From Frondihabitans sucicola (GTDB taxonomy: Bacteria; Actinomycetota; Actinomycetes; Actinomycetales; Microbacteriaceae), in contig NZ_AP027732.1 in NCBI RefSeq assembly GCF_030296615.1, positions 186,001 through 250,000 of the forward strand: 64,000 bases of DNA. The letters are read 5' to 3'. Of this stretch, positions 1-8,479 are shown one piece after another (positions within the stretch are counted from its first letter, which is position 1; the number at the start of each line of letters is the position of its first letter). Position numbers and translations under genes: made by a program. The notes under the pieces are model-generated. The model made no database searches. It saw only the letters and a program-made list of their open reading frames with translations, and was not told where the DNA came from.

Positions 1-121
1 ACCAGGCCGCCGCGGCCGTGCGCCACGGCGCCCCGCCGTCGGGATCCTCGCCCATCGACCGCATCATCTCGGCGCGAAGCTCGACCAGGGCTGCCGTGTC
101 GTCGACCGTGGCCCGCCTCAC
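1..121 (-). CDS. GNAT-family N-acetyltransferase, N-terminal part (runs off window)
   Basis: Forty codons are visible from a GTG at 121, one base after the stop of the gene upstream, so it is probably the last member of the same minus-strand operon. The visible protein starts RRATVDDTAALVELRAEMM, the typical opening of GNAT acetyltransferases (first strand, then the helix that follows it). The acetyl-CoA-binding motif lies outside the window, so substrate and activity cannot be judged. The start rests on the match to the family opening and on the tight spacing; no strong ribosome-binding site is seen. Confidence 0.6.
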   Translation of the reverse strand, partial: MRRATVDDTAALVELRAEMMRSMGEDPDGGAPWRTAAAAW

Positions 122-122
122 G

Positions 123-1076
123 CTAGGAGCCCCCGGCGTTCGACTCGTCGTCGAGGTGCTTCTGCCGAAGCACCGTGCTCTCCCGCCACAGGATGTGAGC
201 GCCGGTCCAGACGAACATGATCGCGACGAGGCAGAGGCACGGGAACAAGAACACGAAGTCGAGAGTCGTCCCGATCGGCGGGGCGCCCGGCATGGCGCTG
301 CGGAGCGCCGGGAACGACAGCAGCGTCGCGCTCAGCCAGATGACGTTGGAGAATTCGAGCTTGCGCCGGATGATCGCGCTGCCGATCGTCACGACGGCCA
401 TCAGCGTGGTGAAGAGGATGGCGAGCACGTAGAACAGCACGATCACGATGGTGAGAGCGTCGCGGTGCCCGTCGAGGGCGACGGGTACGAGCGTTCGGCC
501 GTTCTGCACCGCGGAAGACGAGCGCGTCGCGTCGAGCACCCACGGCCGCGCCGAGTTCGACAGGTCGACCTCGAACGGCACGGCCGCGCCGGTCTTGTCG
601 TTCTGCACGCTGAGCTGGAAGTTCGCGAACGGCTGGTCGAACGGGTACGCGGTGTCGCCGCGGTCGAGCGTGAGCGTGAGTGCCGTCGCGTCGACGACGG
701 ACTGCCCGGGGAAGGTCACCACCGACGTCGTCACGCCCCCGCTCGACACCTCGATGCGCAGGCTCTTCGAGATCTCGCCGGCCTTCGTCCCGACCAGGTT
801 GCCGTGCGGGATGGGAAGCACATTGGCCTGGACCACCCGGTTCGTCAGATCGATGTCCTGCACCGACATGCGCAGTTGGAGGTACGAGCCGCTGGCCGTG
901 TTCGGCCCGTGCACGGGCACCGCGGTCGTGCTGCGGAGGGCCCCCGAGATGCCGATCACGACGTAGTACACGGCGAGCAGGATCACGGCGACGATCAGGA
1001 TCACGGGCGCCGGGTTCCGCCGTCGGGGTGCCGGTGTCGAGGCGACCGTGCTGTTCCTGCTGTCGGTGGTGGTCAT
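123..1076 (-). CDS. DUF4436-like membrane protein
   Basis: A 317-residue protein with one N-terminal membrane segment (about residues 26-48), a beta-rich extracytoplasmic region of about 170 residues, and three hydrophobic segments near the C-terminus (about 208-235, 244-262, 270-295). This layout and the motif DRGDTAYPFDQP fit the actinobacterial DUF4436 family, whose function is unknown. The ATG overlaps the stop of the surface-protein gene by four bases (ATGA), so the two are probably translated together and may act together in the envelope. The family call is from memory of its architecture; the membrane topology is visible in the sequence. Confidence 0.65.
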   Translation of the reverse strand: MTTTDSRNSTVASTPAPRRRNPAPVILIVAVILLAVYYVVIGISGALRSTTAVPVHGPNTASGSYLQLRMSVQDIDLTNRVVQANVLPIPHGNLVGTKAGEISKSLRIEVSSGGVTTSVVTFPGQSVVDATALTLTLDRGDTAYPFDQPFANFQLSVQNDKTGAAVPFEVDLSNSARPWVLDATRSSSAVQNGRTLVPVALDGHRDALTIVIVLFYVLAILFTTLMAVVTIGSAIIRRKLEFSNVIWLSATLLSFPALRSAMPGAPPIGTTLDFVFLFPCLCLVAIMFVWTGAHILWRESTVLRQKHLDDESNAGGS

Positions 1077-3463
1077 GAGTCCCTCCCGGGGGAGTCGGTG
1101 GTGGACGAGGCTTCGGGTCGTGGGAGTTCCGGCGGCGGGGCCGGTGCCGTGGGCGGCGGGGCGGCAGGCGGGGCGCCGGGCGCGTGGCGGCCGGTGGGCG
1201 CCTTCGTCCCTGCGGCTCCCGCATTCGTCGCCGACGGCCGAACCGGTGGTGCCTCCGGGGCAGGCCCGGACGTCGGCCCTCTTGGCACCGAGCCTGACGC
1301 CCGGCCACGGCGACGGCCGGCCTCGGCCACCGTCGCGGCGAGCGCCAGCAGCAGCATGGCGAGCAGCGGCACGAAGGCGCCCGGGAACGTCGTGATGTTG
1401 AACGTCGTGATGGCGCTGGCCAGCTGCTGCGTGTCGCTCGGCGCACCGGCGACCGCGAACGACGACGTCAGAGCGTTCGACTGCGACGGGGTGGAGGAGT
1501 CGAGCGACAGCTGCTGCCGTGCCAGCGCCGGGGCATTGAGCGGGTCGGCGTAGACGCGGATCTCGGCCTGCGCCTGCTGGCCCGGGAGCAGCGTGAAGGA
1601 GCAGCTGAAGGTCGTGGTTCCGACGGCGCAGGGCGTGGTGACGCCGGCGATCGTGACGGTGGCCGTCCGGTAGAGGATGCCGGGCGTGATCCTGCCGGCC
1701 AGCGTCAGGTCGACCGAGGTCGCCAGTGCGTTCGGGCCGAGAGTGCCCCGGAACGCTGCGACCGTGCCGGGCTGGAGCTCGCCGACGGAGAGTCGCAGGT
1801 CGAGGGGAAGCGCTCCCCCGGCGCCAGAGCCGGAGCGTCCCGACCCGCCCGATCGTCCCGACCCGCTCCCCGGAGACGGAGACGGAGACGGAGACGGAGA
1901 CGAGGACGGAGCGGGAGCAGGAGACGGAGCGGGGACCGACGACGGCGGAGCGGACGGCGACGGCGCGACCGGAGGCGCGGGCACCACCTCGGGAGGCCCG
2001 GGCGCCGGAGGGACGGGCGGTGCCGGCGGCGCGACGGGCGGTGCCGGCGGCGCTGGAGGAGTCGGCGGCGGCACGACTCTCGTGACGACGAACCCGACGA
2101 CGGCCGACCGACCCGAGCCGGCCCCGCCCACGACCTGCACCGCGCTGATGCGCACGCTTCCGAGCGCGAGCTCGCCGGGGGTGCAGCTCCAGGAGCCCGA
2201 CGCCGTCGCGGTCGCCCCGCAGAGCCTCACCCCGTCGCTCTCGACCGTGACGGTCGCCCCCGACACGGCGTCGTCCCCGCTGATCGTCGGAGTCCGATCG
2301 GTCGTCGAGCTCCCGTTCGCGGGCGACGTGATCCGCGGCGGCGCGGGCACCCCCACCGTGACCACGGCATCGGAGACCACGGGCGAGGCCGCATCGGCCG
2401 AAGAGCTCACGGTCGCGTGGATCGTATAGGAGGTACCGGTGGCCGTGCCCTCGGGAACGGTGCCGTCGAGGGTGATGACCACCGGTGATCCTGCGATCAG
2501 ATCATCGAGCGGGACGCCCGCGGCGAGCGAGTCGCACGCGACCGCGGCCGCGTCGAGCGTGCACGAGGTCGCCGGGAACCCGCCCGCATCGACCGTCGCG
2601 ACGGCTGCAAGGGCGGGGCCGGGGCCGCCGTCGGTCACGGTGATCGTGCGGGTGACGGCGACGGTCGGCACCGCCTCGGCCGGGCCCGACTGGTCGATTC
2701 GGAGGGCGGCGGGCTCGATCACCGTGAAGGTCACCGCGTCGGAGGTGGGAGAGGTGTCGCCGCCGGGGCTCGTCTGCGTCGCGGACACCGCGTGCGTGCC
2801 CGGGGCGAGCGGACTCGTCGGGGTGCAGGTCCAGGTCGTCGCCGCGTCGGCGGGAACGGCGCAGGCCACGGCCGAGTCGACGAGGGCCGTTGCCGCGTTG
2901 CCGGCGCGCTTGGTGCCCGCGAGGGTCGGCTGGGTCTGGAGCGTCTGGGATCCTGCGGCCGGTGCCGTCACGCTCGGCGTCGGCGGCGCCAGGACCGTCA
3001 CCGTGAAGGTCCCCGTCTCGGCGGCGATCGTCGACTGCCCTGCGGCCGCACCGGCCACGGCTGTCGGTGCGATGGCGAGCTGCATCGTGACGATGTTGTT
3101 CGTGCCCCAGCCTCCGGCGCCGGAGGGGCCGCACGCGGTCTGCGCGCCGGTGCCGGAGCAGCTGAACTGGGAGAGCCCGGACGCCGCGGCCCCCGACGCG
3201 GACAGGATGCTCGTGCCAGGTGGGGCGGTGATGTTCCAGTTCGTGTTTGCGGGCCCGACGTTCTGGTTCTGCACCTGGACCTGGACGGTGTCGCCCGGAA
3301 AACCGGTGGCCGAACCGACCTGCGCCATGGCGGAGGCGGGTGCGGCCGGCGCCAGAGCCCCGACGAGAGCGGCCGCGGCGACGGTGAGGCCGACGACGAG
3401 GGCGGTCGTCAGCCGCGAGGCGGCACGCCGAGGGACGACTCCGACCCCTGACGTTCTGCGCAC
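1073..3463 (-). CDS. Secreted surface protein with Ig-like domains, Pro/Ser-rich stalk and C-terminal membrane anchor
   Basis: A 796-residue protein from a GTG start. It has an arginine-containing signal peptide ending near ASAMA (about residue 46), then beta-rich domains: one DUF11-like section around 255-370 (TRTITVTDGGPGPAL) and a bacterial Ig-like domain at about 375-460 (PRITSPANGSSTT). A strongly Pro/Ser-rich stalk follows at about 463-540, then another beta domain, and a single membrane helix at about 700-720 followed by arginines. The cytoplasmic tail is again Pro/Ala-rich. It lacks an LPXTG motif, so anchoring would be through the membrane helix. It leads the operon with the DUF4436 gene. 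The role is unknown; adhesion or cell-wall spanning is an inference from the architecture. Confidence 0.7.
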   Translation of the reverse strand: MRRTSGVGVVPRRAASRLTTALVVGLTVAAAALVGALAPAAPASAMAQVGSATGFPGDTVQVQVQNQNVGPANTNWNITAPPGTSILSASGAAASGLSQFSCSGTGAQTACGPSGAGGWGTNNIVTMQLAIAPTAVAGAAAGQSTIAAETGTFTVTVLAPPTPSVTAPAAGSQTLQTQPTLAGTKRAGNAATALVDSAVACAVPADAATTWTCTPTSPLAPGTHAVSATQTSPGGDTSPTSDAVTFTVIEPAALRIDQSGPAEAVPTVAVTRTITVTDGGPGPALAAVATVDAGGFPATSCTLDAAAVACDSLAAGVPLDDLIAGSPVVITLDGTVPEGTATGTSYTIHATVSSSADAASPVVSDAVVTVGVPAPPRITSPANGSSTTDRTPTISGDDAVSGATVTVESDGVRLCGATATASGSWSCTPGELALGSVRISAVQVVGGAGSGRSAVVGFVVTRVVPPPTPPAPPAPPVAPPAPPVPPAPGPPEVVPAPPVAPSPSAPPSSVPAPSPAPAPSSSPSPSPSPSPGSGSGRSGGSGRSGSGAGGALPLDLRLSVGELQPGTVAAFRGTLGPNALATSVDLTLAGRITPGILYRTATVTIAGVTTPCAVGTTTFSCSFTLLPGQQAQAEIRVYADPLNAPALARQQLSLDSSTPSQSNALTSSFAVAGAPSDTQQLASAITTFNITTFPGAFVPLLAMLLLALAATVAEAGRRRGRASGSVPRGPTSGPAPEAPPVRPSATNAGAAGTKAPTGRHAPGAPPAAPPPTAPAPPPELPRPEASSTTDSPGRDS

Positions 3464-3585
3464 CCGGCCCGCTTCCGACTACATCCCTGCGAGAAGACTA
3501 GCTCCGAGCGGCGTCCCGTGCTCGCCCACCCGTCTGCGCGCCGGAGTGATCGGCACGCCTTCCGACCCCGGGCCTTGAGCGAGCG

Positions 3586-4890
3586 CTAGCCCTTCTTGGC
3601 GCAGGTGACCTGGTCGGCGTTCTGGCCCGTGACCGAGTCGGGCAGCACGGCAGGGCCCGAAGGCGAGACCGGCGTCCCGGTCGGCGTCCCGGTCGTCGGA
3701 GTTCCGGTCGACGAGCCGCCCGCCGTGGCCGGAGCGGAGGGCGTGGCAGGAGTCGACGCCCCCGACCCCGGCGCGAGCACCGCTGCCCTCCCCAGGCTGT
3801 TCGGCGAGAGTTTCACGGCCTGGTTCGACACGAGCGCCTTGTCCAGGATCGCCGCGGGGCCCGGATCCGGGATGACGTGTGCGCTGTCGGACGGATCGTC
3901 GATGACCGGGTACGAGAGGAAGGTGATGTTCGAGATGCCGACCGACTTCACTGCGAGGCCGATCTTGGCCAGCGTCGTCGGCGAGAGCGACGACGACAGT
4001 TGCACGTTCTTGGCCATGGCGGTGGCCAGCCGGTACAGCTTCGCCGGGTCGCCCAGCGTGCCGCCCGACACGATCTGCCGCATCATCGCCGACATGAAGG
4101 TCTGCTGGTTGCTGACGCGACCGAGGTCGCTGGCGTCGCCGACCCCGTGCCGTGAGCGCAGGAAAGCCATCGCCTGCGCTCCGACGAGGGTCTGGGTACC
4201 GGCCTTCAGGTCGAGGGCCGGCGTGACCATGTTGTCGACGACGTCCGTTGCGAGGCAGACGTGGACTCCGCCGATGGCGTCCGACATCGCGATCGTGCCG
4301 AGGAAGGTGATCTTGGCCGCGTAGTCGATCTGCAGACCGGTCAGCTTCGAGACCGTGGCGGCCGCGCACGAGATGCCGCGCTTCTCGCCCCCGCGCGAGA
4401 TGGCGGTGTTGATCATGGCCGCCTGGGAGCCGGGCGTCAGCCCACCCTGGTCGTTCGGGCAGTCGGGGATCGGGATGACGAGGTCGCGCGGGAAGCTGAC
4501 GACCTGCATGCTCTTGTGGTCGGCCGCGATGTGCAGCAGCAGGTTGACGTCGTTGTTGCCGACACCCGTGCTGGCCTTCTGGTCGGCGGGGTCCGCGAAC
4601 ATGGCGCCCTGGCCGGTCCGGGTGTCGGTGGAGACGAGCAGCATGTTGACGGCGCCCGACTGCGCGGTGAGGGCCGGTGGCGGTGCGACCGATTTCCCGG
4701 GCGGCGCGACGAGGTCGACGGTCGGCTGCGCCTCCTGGAACACCTGCCAGGTCGCGATCGCCCCGACCGACGCCCCGCTGACGAGTACGACGGCGAGCAC
4801 GAGCGCGAGCGACTTCACCACGAACAGCGCGGGATGCGGAGTCGCCTGTTGTCCGTGCCGCGCCGCCGGTTTGGGCGTGGCGCGGATCAC
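3586..4890 (-). CDS. LytR-CpsA-Psr (LCP) family glycopolymer ligase
   Basis: A 434-residue protein with a short cytoplasmic head, one membrane helix (about residues 26-48) and an extracytoplasmic LCP domain (about 80-330). The conserved LCP elements are present: NMLLVSTDTRTG, the arginine-containing VSFPRDLVIPIP, and FLRSRHGVGDASDLGRVSNQQ. LCP enzymes transfer glycopolymers from undecaprenyl carriers to peptidoglycan. The C-terminal 80 residues are a Thr/Pro/Gly-rich tail ending in Lys-Lys-Gly. GTG start overlapping the stop of the PLDc_N gene (GTGA). A second, related LCP gene lies at 31.5 kb; both share the tail style. The polymer attached is not known. Confidence 0.88.
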   Translation of the reverse strand: MIRATPKPAARHGQQATPHPALFVVKSLALVLAVVLVSGASVGAIATWQVFQEAQPTVDLVAPPGKSVAPPPALTAQSGAVNMLLVSTDTRTGQGAMFADPADQKASTGVGNNDVNLLLHIAADHKSMQVVSFPRDLVIPIPDCPNDQGGLTPGSQAAMINTAISRGGEKRGISCAAATVSKLTGLQIDYAAKITFLGTIAMSDAIGGVHVCLATDVVDNMVTPALDLKAGTQTLVGAQAMAFLRSRHGVGDASDLGRVSNQQTFMSAMMRQIVSGGTLGDPAKLYRLATAMAKNVQLSSSLSPTTLAKIGLAVKSVGISNITFLSYPVIDDPSDSAHVIPDPGPAAILDKALVSNQAVKLSPNSLGRAAVLAPGSGASTPATPSAPATAGGSSTGTPTTGTPTGTPVSPSGPAVLPDSVTGQNADQVTCAKKG

Positions 4891-5300
4891 TCCGCCGTTC
4901 CCAGGGCGTCGCGTTTCATGACCCCGTCGGGCCCGATGGCCGGATCACCGACCTCCGCCTGGAGCCGCTTGAGTTTCGCCTGCTTCTCGTAGAACTCGAT
5001 CTCGCGGTCGAGGTCGGCCAGCTCCTGCTCGGTGGTGCGGATCCGCTGGAGTCCGGGATCGACGACCGTCACCTGCGGCGAATGGCGACGCGGGTCGCCG
5101 AAGCTCACGTGCTCGCGGGGCGCGGCGTACTCGCGACCGACGGCGAACCACAGGATGCTCCCGATGAGGGGCAGCAGCACCACGAGCAGAACCCACACCA
5201 GCTTGGGAAGGTGCTGCACTCGAGAGTCGTCGCGGGTGATGATGTCGATCAGGGCCGCGATGACCAGGAGGAAGTAGAAGGCCGAGATCACCAGGTACAT
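4887..5300 (-). CDS. PLDc_N-domain small membrane protein
   Basis: A 137-residue protein. ATG at 5300 is chosen because it gives the family-typical opening MYLVISAFYFLLVIAALIDI; the longer open frame upstream is not needed. Two membrane segments (about 3-23 and 37-58) with LPKLVWVLLVVLLPLIGSILWFAVGR form the PLDc_N (phospholipase D nuclease N-terminal-like) module, which here stands alone without any catalytic HKD domain. The rest is charged, with a short predicted coiled coil (about 92-115, RTTEQELADLDREIEFYEKQ). It is co-translated with the LCP ligase. Function unknown. Confidence 0.75.
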   Translation of the reverse strand: MYLVISAFYFLLVIAALIDIITRDDSRVQHLPKLVWVLLVVLLPLIGSILWFAVGREYAAPREHVSFGDPRRHSPQVTVVDPGLQRIRTTEQELADLDREIEFYEKQAKLKRLQAEVGDPAIGPDGVMKRDALGTAE

Positions 5301-5385
5301 GAGCTCGAGTCTATTCAGGAGCTTGCGATCGTCTATCCCCCGTCTGGGTGCGAGTACTCGTACCCACCGATGATCCTGGTCGCCC

Positions 5386-6075
5386 CTAGCGGGTGGTGGC
5401 GGGGGCCAGCAGCGGCAGGATCCCGCCCAGCTCGCCGATCGTCTCGCCGTCCCAGGACACACCGTTCGTGCCGCCCTGGTTGCCCGGGTGATCGAGCCAG
5501 ACCGCGCGCATGCCCAGGGCGGCGGCGCCGGGGAGCTCGCTGCTGCCGCCGTCGCCCACGTAGAGGCACTCTGCAGGATCCACGCCCAGAGCCTGTGTGA
5601 CCACCCGATACAGGCGCGGATCCGGCTTCTTCACCCCGTGCTCGCAGGAGAAGGCGTGCGCGTCGAAGCGGGCGCTGAGGGCCGTGGTGTCCCAGACGAG
5701 TGCGGTCTCGACGGAACAGTCGCTGACCAGGCCGAGCGGTAAGCCGCGGTGCCGAAGCTCGTCGAGGACGTCGAGAGCCCAGGTGGAGTCGATGAGCGAA
5801 CGGGTCATCTCGACGCGGCGTTCGACAGCTCGGCCGACGGCCACCGAGTCGGGCGCGCCGCCGAGGTCGGCCGCCAGGGTGCGCAACGTCTCGTCGAGCG
5901 ACCCGGTCTGGCCGAGGGTGCGGCCCGGGAAGCTCTCACGGACGGCTTCGGCGAACCGGTCGACGTCGACGTCGAGGTCTGCGGCGACCTCGCGCGACAC
6001 CGCGTCGCGGAGCTCCTTCGTTCCGCCGGGCGCGAGTGTGCCGTACAGGTCGAAGAGCACCGCTGCAATTGCCAT
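5386..6075 (-). CDS. HAD-superfamily hydrolase, haloacid-dehalogenase-like
   Basis: A 229-residue HAD hydrolase. Motif I is FDLYGTL at residues 7-13, so the nucleophile Asp8 is followed by Tyr at the +2 place where phosphatases usually have Asp; the D-x-Y form is typical of 2-haloacid dehalogenases and some other HADs. Motif II is VSDCS (about 118-122), motif III the Lys in VKKPDPRLY (about 148), motif IV GDGGSSE (about 174-180). Substrate cannot be assigned. It is 85 bases upstream of the PLDc_N gene on the same strand. Start ATG at 6075 is the natural family start. Confidence 0.82.
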   Translation of the reverse strand: MAIAAVLFDLYGTLAPGGTKELRDAVSREVAADLDVDVDRFAEAVRESFPGRTLGQTGSLDETLRTLAADLGGAPDSVAVGRAVERRVEMTRSLIDSTWALDVLDELRHRGLPLGLVSDCSVETALVWDTTALSARFDAHAFSCEHGVKKPDPRLYRVVTQALGVDPAECLYVGDGGSSELPGAAALGMRAVWLDHPGNQGGTNGVSWDGETIGELGGILPLLAPATTR

Positions 6076-6602
6076 GCCCTCATGATGCCGGATGCCGGCT
6101 TCACCTCGCCTGCACGGGGCGCCGGAGTCCTTCCGCGCGTCGCCCCTTCTGCGCTGGCCAGCGGACGCTTTCGGTTTCGAGAGAGCGAGCCCTGTGTGGC
6201 GGCCAATTCAGACGACACCAGCCGATCTGACAATCAGTCGGCAGTCACGACGTAGATGCGACATTCGACAGCTTGGGTGATCGCTCGCGTCGCGTGCCGC
6301 GAAGTCATTTTCATCGGTGGGGTGTGAGTGGAGTGGTGCGCACCCGAGCGTCCAGCGACGGCGCGGGTTCGGCCGGGTGAGGCAAGATATTCGCGTAAAG
6401 CAGACCCACAACCTCCGACGATGTGGTGCGAGTGCGGCCCCGAAGGGCATTAGCGTCTGAGACGCGCGCTCGAGGTTGAGCATCAAGTCCATGCAGCGGT
6501 CGCGAACGACGCCAGGCCTGCAAACCAGCGCGCACTTCCTCCGGCTGGTCATCGAGAGCGGGTCGCCCGGACTTGACCCAAGAGAAAGCGGTCGGCCGGG
6601 CG
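6076..6602. other. Intergenic region between HAD gene and ABC permease
   Basis: No convincing gene in 527 bases. Open frames here lack ribosome-binding sites and family resemblance. It includes the promoter side of the HAD gene and the 3' side of the sugar-import operon. A weak inverted repeat CGCCCGG (6564-6570) / CCGGGCG (6596-6602) sits at the stop of the permease gene and could help termination. This is the left edge of the carbohydrate locus; no integrase, insertion sequence or copy of the tRNA-Ser 3' end was seen here. Confidence 0.5.
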
Positions 6603-7544
6603 TCAGCCTTTGACGGCTCCCTCCATGATTCCTGCGACCAGCTGTTTGCCCGCAACCACGAACAGGATGAGCAGCGGAAGGGTTGCGAGGAAGGACGCGG
6701 CCAGGGTGGTTGCGTAGTCGATGGATTGGTAATTAGTGCGCAGTTGCTGGATTGCGACCTGCACGGTGAAGTGCGAGGGAGTGCTGAGTTCGACAAGAGG
6801 CCAGAGGAAGTCGTTCCACGCGCTCATCGCTGCGAATAGTCCGAAAACGGCTGCGGCGCCACGGATTGTGGGGAACACGATGGAGCGAAAGGTTCTGAAT
6901 GTCGAACAGCCGTCGATGCGGGCCGCTTCGATGAGCTCGTCCGGCATGCTCCCGACGATCACCTGTCGCATCCAGAACACGCCGAACGCGGTGACGGCTC
7001 CCGGCGCGATGAGTGCCTGCAACGAGTCGATCCAACCGATTTTGGACATGATCAGGTAAAGCGGTACCAGTCCAAGCTGGCTCGGGATTGCCATCGTCGC
7101 GATGATGAAGACGAAAAGACCGTTCCGTCCTCGGAAACGCAGTTTCGCGAAAGCGAAGCCAGCGAGGCTACAGAAGAAGATTTGCAGGACGGCCACGGAC
7201 AGGGCCACGATCGCGCTGTTCAGCAGAGAGTGCACGAAGGGAACATCCGCCTGCACTTTGAGGACGTTGGAGAGGAAGTTCGGTCCGGGCAGAAGGACCG
7301 GGGGTGAGGAGGAGATCGCGGCGCTGGTGTTCGAGCCGACGACGAACATCCAATAAAGCGGTGCCACGGCCAAAAGTGCGGCCACGACGAGGACGACATA
7401 GGTGATGACGGACACCCGCGGGCGTGACCCCCTGCCGCGGCCCAAAGTGCGGTGGTGGCGTCGAAGATCTCGCGCCACCCGGTTCGAGCGTTGCGCGGAA
7501 CGGGACACCGGTCGACGAGACTCGGTTACTTTCGCTGTTGTCAT
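6603..7544 (-). CDS. Sugar ABC transporter permease, MalG type (system 1)
   Basis: A 313-residue inner-membrane permease of the carbohydrate uptake-1 family. About six membrane segments are visible, beginning at VSVITYVVLVVAALLAVAPLY. The coupling (EAA) loop that docks the ATPase reads ELIEAARIDGCS, and the C-terminus EGAVKG is the classic ending of MalG-like proteins, so the gene is complete. ATG at 7544 overlaps the upstream permease stop by one base (TAATG). No ATPase gene is present in the window, as is common in actinobacteria that use a shared MsiK-type ATPase. Confidence 0.9.
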   Translation of the reverse strand: MTTAKVTESRRPVSRSAQRSNRVARDLRRHHRTLGRGRGSRPRVSVITYVVLVVAALLAVAPLYWMFVVGSNTSAAISSSPPVLLPGPNFLSNVLKVQADVPFVHSLLNSAIVALSVAVLQIFFCSLAGFAFAKLRFRGRNGLFVFIIATMAIPSQLGLVPLYLIMSKIGWIDSLQALIAPGAVTAFGVFWMRQVIVGSMPDELIEAARIDGCSTFRTFRSIVFPTIRGAAAVFGLFAAMSAWNDFLWPLVELSTPSHFTVQVAIQQLRTNYQSIDYATTLAASFLATLPLLILFVVAGKQLVAGIMEGAVKG

Positions 7545-8479
7545 TACGCACTCCTGATCAGTCGGGCGATTCCGAAGTTCACGGCGGCCAGGACAAGGAC
7601 GACTCCCAAAAGAGCGACCGCGATGGCGGATGCGTAGCCGAACTTGAATGAGTTGAACGCTTGACCGTAGATCAGCAGGGTCAGGGTGAGCGCCTGATTG
7701 TTGGCGCCTCCTTGTGGGGTGGTGAACAGCAATGGTTCGGTGAAGATTTGAAGCCCACCAATGGTGGAGGTGACCACGCTGAACAAGATGGTGGGACGAA
7801 TCATGGGCAGCGTGACGCTGGAGAATGTCCGCCAACGCCCCGCCCCGTCAAGTTCTGCGGATTCATAGAGCGAGTCCGGGACGGCCTGAATTGCCGCCAG
7901 GTAGATCAGAGCGTTGTACCCGCTCCAACGCCACAGGATCATGACCGCGATTACGAACTGCGCGGCAACCGCGTTTCCTCCTGACCAGTCGATAGACGGC
8001 AGGTGGAGGAGCTGCAGCACGCTGGCGATCGGGCCGTATTGCTGTCCGAATATCGATCCGAACACCAGTGTCACCGTGACGACTGGCGTCACGTTCGGGA
8101 CGAGCAGAACCATCCGCCAAAAATTTTTCGCCCGCAGACTGCGGTTGCTCAGCACTACCGCGAGCAACATGCTGATGGCGATGCCCGGGATCGTTGATGC
8201 CAGAAAAATGGTGAACGTGTTGCGTATGGCTTTCCAGAACAGCGGGTCGCCCAGCATGGTCCGGTAGTTCTGCAAACCCACAAACGGGTGCGTTGTCTGC
8301 AGGGGTGCCCAGTTGAAAAGAGACACCACTCCGGTGAAGACGAGAGGGAACAGCCCAAAGATGGCAAAGATGAGAAAGAACGGTGCGATGTAGAGGTACG
8401 GGGTCAGGCGCTCTCGCCGGCTCTCCTTCCCGCGCGATCGGCTCAGGGGGCGAAGCGAGCCGACCGTGATGCCGGTCAC
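7544..8479 (-). CDS. Sugar ABC transporter permease, MalF type (system 1)
   Basis: A 311-residue permease with six membrane segments; the EAA loop reads SLYESAELDGAGRWRTF. It pairs with the MalG-type permease downstream (one-base overlap) and the binding protein upstream (GTGA overlap at 8476-8479), so the three are translated as one unit. It starts from GTG at 8479. The sugar cannot be read from the permease; context suggests a beta-galactoside or beta-glucoside. Confidence 0.9.
   Translation of the reverse strand: MTGITVGSLRPLSRSRGKESRRERLTPYLYIAPFFLIFAIFGLFPLVFTGVVSLFNWAPLQTTHPFVGLQNYRTMLGDPLFWKAIRNTFTIFLASTIPGIAISMLLAVVLSNRSLRAKNFWRMVLLVPNVTPVVTVTLVFGSIFGQQYGPIASVLQLLHLPSIDWSGGNAVAAQFVIAVMILWRWSGYNALIYLAAIQAVPDSLYESAELDGAGRWRTFSSVTLPMIRPTILFSVVTSTIGGLQIFTEPLLFTTPQGGANNQALTLTLLIYGQAFNSFKFGYASAIAVALLGVVLVLAAVNFGIARLIRSA

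Noticed and set aside
18..1553. Long plus-strand open frame over the DUF4436 and surface-protein genes
   Set aside because: Arg/Asp/His-rich composition typical of an antisense frame in GC-rich DNA; the minus-strand proteins have signal peptide, membrane helices and family features.
6208..6552. A 114-codon minus-strand open frame in the 6-kb gap, possible gene remnant
   Set aside because: No similarity that I can recognise and no translation signals.
7143..7152. A further copy of the operator core TTTCGCGAAA
   Set aside because: It lies inside the MalG-type permease in a codon context (AFAKLRF) conserved in that family, so it is probably chance; flanks do not match the other three sites.
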